Positions 1 to 5,304 of a stretch of 8,261 nt of DNA are shown in pieces. The notes under the pieces are model-generated. The model did no database searches. It worked only from the letters and a program-made list of their open reading frames with translations, and was not told where the DNA came from. Origin of the DNA: an uncultured Collinsella sp. (GTDB lineage Bacteria; Actinomycetota; Coriobacteriia; Coriobacteriales; Coriobacteriaceae). The stretch lies in contig URWS01000050.1 in assembly GCA_900551605.1 (NCBI GenBank), forward strand, positions 1 through 8,261, given 5' to 3'. Numbering within the stretch: position 1 is the stretch's first letter; the number at the start of each line of letters is the position of its first letter. The position numbers and the translations under genes are program-made.

Positions 1-47
1 CTACACTTATGCGATCGTCGGCAGCGTCAGATGTGTATAAGAGACAG
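1..47 (+). other. Illumina Nextera P5-side adapter (artefact)
   Basis: This is synthetic library sequence, not genomic DNA. Bases 15-47 match the Nextera read-1 adapter, which begins TCGTCGGCAGCGTC and ends with the 19-bp Tn5 mosaic end (29-47, ending AAGAGACAG). Bases 1-6 (CTACAC) match the tail of the P5 oligo. Bases 7-14 (TTATGCGA) match my recollection of Nextera XT index S522. Genuine sequence begins at about 48. Any reading frame that starts inside this stretch (it translates as MCIRDR) has a false N-terminus. Confidence 0.97.
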
Positions 48-711
48 GAGTAAGGTACCGGCGCGCGGTCAGATTCGCGATTCCAACTCCTCGGCGCTGA
101 TGGCCGAGGCGCTCGATGCCGGGGCAGATCCGGTGTTCTACGGTATTGCGCCCGACGATGAGCAGGCGATTGCCGAGCTGGTGCATCGCGCCACGCGAGA
201 GTGCGATTTTGTCATTACAAGTGGTGGCGCCTCGGCGGGCGATTACGACTACGTGACGGCGCTCGTCCGGCGCGAGGGCGAGGTGCTGTTCGATCGCATC
301 TCGATGCGTCCGGGCAAGGCCATCACGTTTGGCTTGCTCGGGGGTAAGCCCTACCTGGGGCTTTCAGGCAATCCGGCCGCGGCGTATGTGGGCTTTGAGA
401 TGCTTGCCCGTCCGGCGATTCGCAAGATGCGCGGCTTTGCCGAGGGTGAGCGTCCCGTGCAGCAGGCGACGCTCACGCACAGCGTGAAAAAGCGACAGCA
501 TCGCCGCTTCTTCGATCGCGCCGCGGTTTTGCGCGACCCCGAGACCGGTGAGCTGTTGGTGACCGAGGCCAAGACGCAGAATTCGGCGCTGCTCGGCACG
601 ATGCAGCGGGCCAACTGCCTACTGCGTATTGACGAAGGACCGTGCGAGTTTGCGGCGGGAGATGTCGTGGACGTTGTTCGCGTCGACCTGCCCGAGGGAA
701 CGGTGTTGTAG
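48..711 (+). CDS. moeA: Molybdopterin molybdenumtransferase MoeA, 3' part
   Basis: MoeA inserts molybdate into adenylated molybdopterin in the cytoplasm, the last step of molybdenum cofactor synthesis. About 220 residues remain of a protein usually near 400. The N-terminal part is missing because the contig ends in an adapter; the frame is read from base 49. Visible family motifs, in order, are GQIRDSNS near the beginning, TSGGASAGDYDYV (from about 217), MRPGKAITFG (from about 304) and GLSGNPAAA (from about 355). A C-terminal domain IV follows, ending FAAGDVVDVVRV. The stop codon at 709-711 touches the ribosome binding site of the next gene, mogA, so the two are probably cotranscribed. The family assignment is secure; the upstream context is unknown. 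Confidence 0.93.
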
Positions 712-721
712 GAGGAAGACT

Positions 722-1201
722 ATGGAGTTGAAGATATCGATCGTGACGTGTTCGGACACGCGCGATCTTGCTCAGGACGAGGCTGGAGCCGCACTCGAGG
801 AACTTATCGGGGCGCAGGGCTGGACGGTCGCCTCGCATGTGGTCGTGCGCGACGACGTCAGCGAGATTGGTGATGCCATTGTGGAAGCCGCCGATGAGTG
901 TCACGCCAATGTCGTGCTCACCTGCGGCGGCACGGGGCTTTCGATGCGCGATGTGACGCCCGAGGCGACGCGTGCCGTCTGCGACCGCGATGTGCCGGGT
1001 ATTGCAGAGGCAATCCGTGCGTACTCGATGACCAAGAGGCGCCGCGCCATGCTCTCGCGCGCTATTTGCATGCAACGAGGTCATACACTTGTCGTAAACT
1101 TTCCCGGTTCTACAAAGGCCGCCCGCGAAAGCTGGGAGGCCATAGCGGACCAGCTGGAGCATGCGGCTCAGATGACAGCGGGCGGCGGACATACCAACTA
1201 A
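722..1201 (+). CDS. mogA: MogA/MoaB-family molybdopterin adenylyltransferase
   Basis: This 159-residue cytoplasmic protein should activate molybdopterin with ATP to give the adenylated form that MoeA uses. It opens with a strand reading ISIVTCSDTR. The molybdopterin-binding loop TCGGTG lies at residues 67-72 and is followed by the RDVTPEA signature (76-82). A NFPGS loop lies at 126-130. The length fits a stand-alone MogA/MoaB domain. The ATG at 722 was chosen because AGGAGG at 710-715 lies six bases upstream; a longer frame from 629 would run deep into moeA and has no supporting site. The gene follows moeA after ten bases, so an operon is likely, and a terminator-like hairpin comes after it. 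MogA and MoaB cannot be separated by eye; the next-to-moeA position fits either name. Confidence 0.9.
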   Translation: MELKISIVTCSDTRDLAQDEAGAALEELIGAQGWTVASHVVVRDDVSEIGDAIVEAADECHANVVLTCGGTGLSMRDVTPEATRAVCDRDVPGIAEAIRAYSMTKRRRAMLSRAICMQRGHTLVVNFPGSTKAARESWEAIADQLEHAAQMTAGGGHTN

Positions 1202-1212
1202 GCGGTTTACCT

Positions 1213-1251
1213 GCGGCGGGGCGACCTGAACGGCTGCTCCGCTTTTGTTTT
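1213..1251 (+). terminator. Candidate intrinsic terminator after mogA
   Basis: GCGGCGGGGC (1213-1222) can pair with GCTGCTCCGC (1233-1242) apart from two mismatches and a GU pair, closing a ten-base loop. The stem is followed directly by TTTTGTTTT (1243-1251). An alternative outer stem pairs AAGCGG (1200-1205) with CCGCTT (1239-1244). The position between mogA and the AT-rich modA promoter region suits the end of the moeA-mogA transcript. The mismatches keep confidence moderate. Confidence 0.55.
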
Positions 1252-1291
1252 CCACCGAAGCGACGCCGAGGTGCACGCTAACTCAAAACTA

Positions 1292-1316
1292 TATTCTCTG
1301 ACGAGAATAATTTCTC
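1292..1316. promoter_or_regulatory. Clustered inverted repeats upstream of modA
   Basis: TATTCTC (1292-1298) and GAGAATA (1303-1309) form a perfect 7+4+7 dyad. The right arm also forms a GAGAA-TAAT-TTCTC dyad with 1312-1316, so three half-sites alternate in orientation at four-base spacing. The stretch is AT-rich between GC-rich genes and lies about 30 bp before the candidate -10 box of modA. It may be a binding site for a regulator of molybdate uptake; no regulator can be named from the sequence. Confidence 0.4.
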
Positions 1317-1338
1317 ACTATCATTATTCGCGCAAAAG

Positions 1339-1360
1339 TATAATCTGATTGCAGATTATA
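1339..1360. promoter_or_regulatory. Perfect palindrome over the modA -10 box (candidate operator)
   Basis: TATAATCTG (1339-1347) and CAGATTATA (1352-1360) are exact reverse complements around a four-base centre ATTG. The first six bases are a consensus -10 hexamer, which would start transcription near 1351 and give a leader of about 54 nt before modA. No good -35 hexamer is visible about 17 bp upstream, so an activator may be needed or the promoter may be weak. A protein bound here would block the promoter. It does not look like the E. coli ModE site as I know it (TATAT half-sites), so the regulator is unknown. Confidence 0.5.
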
Positions 1361-1382
1361 GCCCGCGGTGGGGTACCCGGGC
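1361..1382 (+). promoter_or_regulatory. Small hairpin in the modA leader
   Basis: GCCCG (1361-1365) can pair with CGGGC (1378-1382), and GGGTACCC (1371-1378) is itself a palindrome. The element lies between the proposed start of transcription and the modA ribosome binding site. It is much too short to be a molybdenum-cofactor riboswitch. It may simply stabilise the 5' end of the mRNA. Confidence 0.25.
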
Positions 1383-1404
1383 ACAAGGTCCGAAAGGGTT
1401 GAAT

Positions 1405-2277
1405 ATGTTCGATATGGTTTCTCGCCGCGGATTCGTCTCGCTTTCTGCTGTCGCCGCTACCAGCCTTGGTCTTGCCGGCTGCTCGGGTAGCAAGACGTCT
1501 GAGCCGGCCGGATCCGATGCCGGTTCTGCTGAGGCGTCTTCTAAGAAAGCTGTCGAGCTGCAGGTCTTTGCCGCCAACTCGCTCGAGAAGGCTTTGCCCG
1601 AGGTCCAGGAGCTCTACACCGACCAGACCGGCACCACCTTTGCCGACACGCAGTTTAAGGGCTCCGGTGACCTCGTCGAGCAGATGCGTGCCGGCGCCAC
1701 GGTCGACGTGCTCATCACGGCCTCCAAGGGCACCATGGATGACGCTGAGGCCGCCGAGCTCGTCGACACCGACACTTGTGAGGACATGTTCGTCAACGAC
1801 CTCGTGATCATTCGCGCCGAGGGCTCCGACACTAAGGTCGAGGCCATCGCCGACGTCGCGAATCTGGACGGCAAGATCGCCGTTGGTGACGCCAAGACCG
1901 TTCCCGCTGGCAAGTATGCCAACCAGGCCCTGGCCTCCGTGGGCCTCTACACCGGCACCGAGGGCGACGATGGCGAGTATGCTCCCGAGATCGCCGACAA
2001 GGTAGCACTGGCCGACAAGGTCGGCACCGCTGCTTCTTACGTCTCTACAGGCGACTGCGTGGCCGGTTTTGTCTACAGCTCCGATATCTTCCGCTACGAC
2101 GGCATCGAGGAGGCCTTCGTGTGTCCCGAGGATTCGCACAAGCCCATCGTGTATCCGGGTGCCGTTGCCGAGAGCTCCGAGCACGCCGACGAGGCCAAGG
2201 CGTTCATCGACTTCTGCCTGACCAACAAGAAGGCGCAGAAGATTTGGGCTAAGTACGGCTTTGAGCTTTCCGCGTAG
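1405..2277 (+). CDS. modA: Molybdate ABC transporter substrate-binding lipoprotein ModA
   Basis: ModA captures molybdate (or tungstate) outside the membrane and delivers it to ModBC. The protein has 290 residues. An N-terminal signal carries a twin-arginine stretch SRRGFVS (6-12), a hydrophobic run, and a lipobox LAGC with the lipid-accepting Cys26; a Ser/Ala/Gly-rich linker follows. Type II binding-protein motifs are clear: FAANSLEKAL (55-64), FKGSGDL (84-90), VPAGKYA (166-172), a GFVYSSD loop (221-227), and PEDSH near 241-245. These match the oxyanion-binding serine and backbone sites known in ModA. The ATG at 1405 has GAAAGGG (1392-1398) six bases upstream and is preferred to TTG at 1399 or ATG at 1414. 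Codon use is strongly biased to GC-ending codons, consistent with high expression. It is first in the mod operon. Confidence 0.93.
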   Translation: MFDMVSRRGFVSLSAVAATSLGLAGCSGSKTSEPAGSDAGSAEASSKKAVELQVFAANSLEKALPEVQELYTDQTGTTFADTQFKGSGDLVEQMRAGATVDVLITASKGTMDDAEAAELVDTDTCEDMFVNDLVIIRAEGSDTKVEAIADVANLDGKIAVGDAKTVPAGKYANQALASVGLYTGTEGDDGEYAPEIADKVALADKVGTAASYVSTGDCVAGFVYSSDIFRYDGIEEAFVCPEDSHKPIVYPGAVAESSEHADEAKAFIDFCLTNKKAQKIWAKYGFELSA

Positions 2278-2333
2278 TGCGGCTTGGCGCGATAATTCCA
2301 TCGTTTTGTGTTTCACTCCGTCCTTGTATTCGC

Positions 2334-2348
2334 TTGGAGCTTTTCGTG
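2334..2348 (+). promoter_or_regulatory. Ribosome binding site that sets the modB start
   Basis: TTGGAG (2334-2339) lies six bases before GTG at 2346. The frame is also open from a GTG at 2277 that overlaps the modA stop, but that one has no Shine-Dalgarno and would put 23 extra residues before an otherwise textbook signal peptide. The start at 2346 is therefore chosen. Confidence 0.7.
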
Positions 2349-3788
2349 CTTAATAGATTCCGCGTGCTTGTCGCCTGTGCTTTGACCTTCGTGCTTTGCT
2401 GGGTGCCGGGATTTGCGTTTGCTGGGGACGCTGAGGACGGGGCCCAGGTTGCTGCGACCGCTCATGGGCTTTCCTATGGGATTGAGGGTTTTGAGCGGTT
2501 GGCCAAGGGGACCGCTCGTGCCATGGAGGGCCAGCCTGAGGGCTACCGATTTCCCGTTGACGAGGACGTGGACCTTGTAGTGGCGCCTGCTGCCGATCGC
2601 GTTGTGGTGTGGATATCGTCCAAGGCGGTCGAGAAATATGGATTGGATCCGCAGGACAACGAGTGCGTATCGGGTCTCAAGGCCCTTGTCTGTGAGCTCG
2701 ACAGTGCAAACTGCATGGGAGGTGCGCAGCTGGGGGACGTGGATCTTCCTTGGTATGTCACGGCGGAAACAACCTTTGATGCCGGCGGGTATACCTATGG
2801 CTTTGACGAGCGCGGTGCGGATGGGGACCGTTATGTGGTGATCTCATCGGCCTCGGGTGATGCCAAGGGCGGCGCGCGTTGGCTTGATAGCGCTCAAATG
2901 GTAGAGGCATCGTCTGTCGCGTTGCGGGATGAGCAGGGGCCCTTGACCTTTCTGGCCTCCTTTTTGGGCGACATCGACTATCGCCCGTTTTGGGTGTCCA
3001 TTAAAACGAGCGGCCTTGCCCTGCTGATCTCCTTTGCGCTGGGCCTGTTCGCCGCGTGGAAGACTATGGGTACCTCGAGTCGCATCAAGGGCCTGCTCGA
3101 TTCGGTCTTTACGATTCCTATAGTGCTGCCGCCCACGGTCTGCGGCTTCCTGCTCCTCATGCTGTTTGGCCGCTCGACCGGGGTCGGTCGGTGGCTTATC
3201 GCGCACGGCGTCTCGATCGTCTTTACCTGGCCCGCGGCGGTCATTTCGGCCGTCGTTGTGTCGTTTCCGCTGGTCTACCGCACGGCGCTCGGAGCCTTCG
3301 AGAGCCTCGACACGCAGATGCTCGACGCCGCGCGAACCTTGGGATGGTCCGAGCGCCGCATCTTTACCAGGCTTATGATGCCCCTTGGGTGGCCTTCTAT
3401 TGCCGCCGGTACGGTCCTCGCCTTTGCCCGCGCCATGGGAGAGTTTGGCTGCACGCTGTTCTTTGCGGGCAACTATGCCGGTATTACGCAGACCATTCCC
3501 ATCGCCATCTACTTTGAGTGGATGGGCGGCAACACGTCGGTGGCGCTCTTTTGGGTCGTTGTCGTAATCGTGTTCAGTTTCCTGGTCATTCTGTTCATCA
3601 ATATGTACACGGCGCATTCGCAAAAGTATCGCGAGCGCGGCCTGTCCCGCGCGGAGCGCAAGCAGGCCAAGCAGCTGGGCGGCCAGACCGATTCACTCGA
3701 CCCAGTCGGCGGCGATGCGCTGCGTATCGATCGCGAGGCGCTGGCCGAGCTCATGCGCGATGACACGGTCGCAAAGGGAGGTCGATAA
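2346..3788 (+). CDS. modB: Molybdate ABC permease ModB with N-terminal extracytoplasmic domain
   Basis: This is the membrane channel of the molybdate importer, 480 residues long where ModB is usually about 220-230. Residues 1-26 look like a signal peptide or anchor (MLNRFRVL, a hydrophobic core, then AFA/GD). Residues 27 to about 205 are soluble, with cysteines at 107, 116 and 123, and resemble no domain I recognise. The permease proper spans about 206-425, with several hydrophobic segments, a TIPIVLPPTVCGF loop (256-268) and the cytoplasmic EAA-type loop LDAARTLGW...P (326-350) that contacts ModC. A hydrophilic charged tail (about 426-480) ends the protein. It starts 68 bp after modA and ends 3 bp before modC. 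Family membership comes from the permease part and neighbours; the role of the extra domain is unknown. Confidence 0.88.
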   Translation: MLNRFRVLVACALTFVLCWVPGFAFAGDAEDGAQVAATAHGLSYGIEGFERLAKGTARAMEGQPEGYRFPVDEDVDLVVAPAADRVVVWISSKAVEKYGLDPQDNECVSGLKALVCELDSANCMGGAQLGDVDLPWYVTAETTFDAGGYTYGFDERGADGDRYVVISSASGDAKGGARWLDSAQMVEASSVALRDEQGPLTFLASFLGDIDYRPFWVSIKTSGLALLISFALGLFAAWKTMGTSSRIKGLLDSVFTIPIVLPPTVCGFLLLMLFGRSTGVGRWLIAHGVSIVFTWPAAVISAVVVSFPLVYRTALGAFESLDTQMLDAARTLGWSERRIFTRLMMPLGWPSIAAGTVLAFARAMGEFGCTLFFAGNYAGITQTIPIAIYFEWMGGNTSVALFWVVVVIVFSFLVILFINMYTAHSQKYRERGLSRAERKQAKQLGGQTDSLDPVGGDALRIDREALAELMRDDTVAKGGR

Positions 3789-3791
3789 GCC

Positions 3792-4862
3792 ATGTCGCTT
3801 GTTCTGGATATCAAAAAGCGCTATCCGGGGTTCACCCTCGACATGCAGCTTGAGGCCGGCGAGGAGCGTGTGGCGCTGCTGGGCGCCTCGGGTTGCGGCA
3901 AGAGCTGCACACTGCGCTGCATTGCCGGCGTGGAGACACCCGATGAGGGCAAGATCGTCGTCAACGGCGTGACCTTTTTTGACTCGGCGGCGGGCATCAA
4001 CCTGTCGCCCCAGGAGCGCAAATGCGCCCTGCTGTTCCAAAACTATCAGCTGTTTCCCAACATGACGGTGGCCGATAACGTATGCGCCGGTGTAAAGGAT
4101 GCGGGCGACGCCGTGGCGCGCAAAAAGCTCGCCGAGTGCTATTTGAGCATTTTCGGTCTGGCCGATTTTGCCGACCGCTATCCCGCGCGCCTCTCGGGCG
4201 GTCAGCAGCAACGTGTGGCGCTCGCGCGCATGGTGGCGGCGCATCCGGGCATCTTTATGTTCGACGAGCCCATGAGCGCGCTCGATGCGTACCTCAAAAG
4301 CGCCCTTGAGCAGAACATGCTCGACTTGTTCGATGTATGCAACCGCACCGTGCTCTACGTGAGCCATGACATCGATGAAGCGTGCCGCCTCTGCCAGCGC
4401 ATCTGCGTGATGCACGACGGGCATGTTGAGGAGATCGGCTCCATCGAGGACGTGGTCCGTCGTCCGCAGACGCTGGCGGCGCTGCGCCTGACGGGGTGCA
4501 AGAACACAAGCCGGGCGCGCAAGATCGGGCCCGAGGAAGTTGAGGCGCTCGATTGGGGCATGACCTTTAACGTGGGTCGCGAGGTTCCCGATAATGTGGC
4601 GTACCTGGGCATTCGCGCAAGCTACTTCCATGTTGACAATCGCGCGGAGCGGGGTCGCAACAGCTATGATTTGCACGTGGCCCGAGTGAGCGATTCGCGC
4701 TTTGAGCGCCTGGTGCTGCTGGACGTGCCGCGTGCTGATGCGCCCACGCGTCTGCAGTGGAAGGTCAACAAGGTGGGCATGCCTGTCGACGAGCTGCCGC
4801 AAGCAGGCGAGACGCTGCGCATGCATTTTGATGCCAGCAGGATTCATCTGGTTTGTCGGTAG
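3792..4862 (+). CDS. modC: Molybdate ABC transporter ATPase ModC
   Basis: ModC powers molybdate import by hydrolysing ATP on the cytoplasmic face of ModB. It has 356 residues. The motifs are complete: Walker A GASGCGKS (31-38), Q-loop Gln83, signature LSGGQQQR (134-141), Walker B IFMFDEP (154-160) with Glu159, D-loop SALD (162-165) and switch His192. Residues from about 240 to the end form a regulatory domain with a GIRASYF stretch (273-279) reminiscent of TOBE folds. I do not see the usual Mop signature that binds molybdate in ModC. Start ATG 3792 has GGGAGG (3776-3781) upstream, within the end of modB, and the gap to modB is three bases. A strong terminator follows. The assignment to molybdate rather than another anion rests on modA and modB. 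Confidence 0.9.
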   Translation: MSLVLDIKKRYPGFTLDMQLEAGEERVALLGASGCGKSCTLRCIAGVETPDEGKIVVNGVTFFDSAAGINLSPQERKCALLFQNYQLFPNMTVADNVCAGVKDAGDAVARKKLAECYLSIFGLADFADRYPARLSGGQQQRVALARMVAAHPGIFMFDEPMSALDAYLKSALEQNMLDLFDVCNRTVLYVSHDIDEACRLCQRICVMHDGHVEEIGSIEDVVRRPQTLAALRLTGCKNTSRARKIGPEEVEALDWGMTFNVGREVPDNVAYLGIRASYFHVDNRAERGRNSYDLHVARVSDSRFERLVLLDVPRADAPTRLQWKVNKVGMPVDELPQAGETLRMHFDASRIHLVCR

Positions 4863-4869
4863 GGCAGAG

Positions 4870-4910
4870 GGCGGGCTGTCGAGGATTCTCGGCAGCCCGC
4901 CGTTTCGTTC
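4870..4910 (+). terminator. Intrinsic terminator of the mod operon
   Basis: GGCGGGCTG (4870-4878) pairs perfectly with CAGCCCGCC (4893-4901). The stem continues through one T-G pair and CGAG/CTCG (4880-4883 with 4888-4891) to a GATT tetraloop, giving about 14 bp. GTTTCGTTC follows, a modest T-rich tail. It begins 8 bp after the modC stop and cleanly separates the mod operon from the reductase genes. Confidence 0.85.
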
Positions 4911-4942
4911 CCTACCGTTCGCCGAATGTAGAATGGTGATTA

Positions 4943-4960
4943 ATTATCAAGCAAGATAAT
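4943..4960. promoter_or_regulatory. AT-rich dyad after the mod terminator
   Basis: ATTATC (4943-4948) and GATAAT (4955-4960) form a 6+6+6 dyad in an AT-rich island (about 4937-4972) that contrasts with the GC-rich surroundings. GATAAT could itself serve as a -10 box, but no convincing -35 precedes it. It is likely part of the control region of the downstream reductase genes. Which protein would bind is unknown. Confidence 0.35.
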
Positions 4961-4997
4961 AATTTATTAAAAGGCAACGGGTACCTCTGTCGTACGA

Positions 4998-5049
4998 ATG
5001 TCAACGGTGTTCGCATAGTCGATGACCGTTGATATAGTTGACCTCAACT
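4998..5049 (+). promoter_or_regulatory. Candidate promoter with GTTGA/TCAAC dyads
   Basis: TTCGCA (5010-5015) and TATAGT (5033-5038), 17 bp apart, make a plausible promoter. Two dyads wrap it. TCAACGGT (5001-5008) and ACCGTTGA (5025-5032) are exact reverse complements, extendable to 11 bp with one G-T pair (4998-5008 with 5025-5035). AGTTGA (5036-5041) and TCAACT (5044-5049) form a second dyad with a two-base centre. Four copies of the half-site GTTGA/TCAAC thus sit in about 50 bp, overlapping the -35, the -10 and the likely start. This looks like an operator cluster; the regulator is not visible in the window. Confidence 0.45.
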
Positions 5050-5068
5050 TGTAAAGGAGGGTGCGCAC

Positions 5069-5137
5069 ATGCCGCAGACGACGTACATTCGCCGCGTTGC
5101 CGCGCGCGCCCTGTATATGGCTCGGAGTCGCATATGA
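5069..5137 (+). CDS. Possible 22-residue leader peptide
   Basis: A short open frame in the leader of the reductase operon begins ATG-CCG-CAG and has AGGAGG (5055-5060) eight bases upstream, a stronger site than that of either reductase gene. The peptide reads MPQTTYIRRVA, then ARALYMARSRI. It contains five arginines and no hydrophobic signal. Its stop overlaps the start of a second short frame as ATGA (5134-5137), the arrangement typical of translational coupling. It lies about 25 nt after the proposed transcription start. It could be a regulatory upstream ORF or a chance frame behind a good ribosome site; no homologue is known to me. Confidence 0.4.
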   Translation: MPQTTYIRRVAARALYMARSRI

Positions 5138-5304
5138 GCGGGTATGTTCACGGCTCCGGGAGAGACGACGCACAACTAAATAATCGACCGCAAAGCAGGT
5201 TCCCCAAAATTCCGGGTTTAGGCGCGGCTGGGTTTTCGCCACCCACCGTGCAGCAATACCGTAGCTATTCATTTTTGGTTCGAGAGGGGAACCGTCATGG
5301 CTGA
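5134..5304 (+). CDS. Possible second leader ORF overlapping the first reductase gene
   Basis: A 56-residue frame (MSGYVHGSG..., ending REGNRHG) starts in the ATGA overlap with the 22-codon frame and ends at 5304, eight bases inside the next gene. It has no obvious ribosome site of its own, so it would depend on coupling. Its path crosses both arms of the stem that could hide the ribosome binding site at 5284-5289. Translating ribosomes would therefore open that site. The composition (many Arg, Gly, Pro, Gln, Ser) is not convincingly protein-like, and the region may be only untranslated leader. Confidence 0.22.
   Translation: MSGYVHGSGRDDAQLNNRPQSRFPKIPGLGAAGFSPPTVQQYRSYSFLVREGNRHG
5198..5293 (+). 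promoter_or_regulatory. Leader stem that could mask a ribosome binding site
   Basis: GGTTCCCC (5198-5205) is the exact reverse complement of GGGGAACC (5286-5293), which contains most of the Shine-Dalgarno GAGGGG (5284-5289) of the reductase gene starting at 5297. An inner hairpin TGGGT/ACCCA (5229-5233 with 5241-5245) sits in the enclosed loop. The enclosed 80 nt make this a long-range pairing, so it is a hypothesis. It does not match any riboswitch class I can recognise. Confidence 0.4.

Noticed and set aside
31..48. A methionine start (MCIRDR) for the moeA frame
   Set aside because: It is translated Nextera mosaic end, not genomic sequence; the true moeA start is off the contig.
1351..1404. 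A molybdenum-cofactor riboswitch in the modA leader
   Set aside because: The expected leader is only about 54 nt with one small hairpin, too short for that class, and no conserved motif is visible.
1324..2316. A 330-codon reverse-strand open frame opposite modA
   Set aside because: modA is clearly real, and the reverse frame would run through the modA promoter palindrome with no family resemblance.
3693..4847. A 384-codon reverse-strand open frame opposite modC
   Set aside because: modC has every ABC ATPase motif on the forward strand; the reverse frame has none and is a GC-driven shadow.
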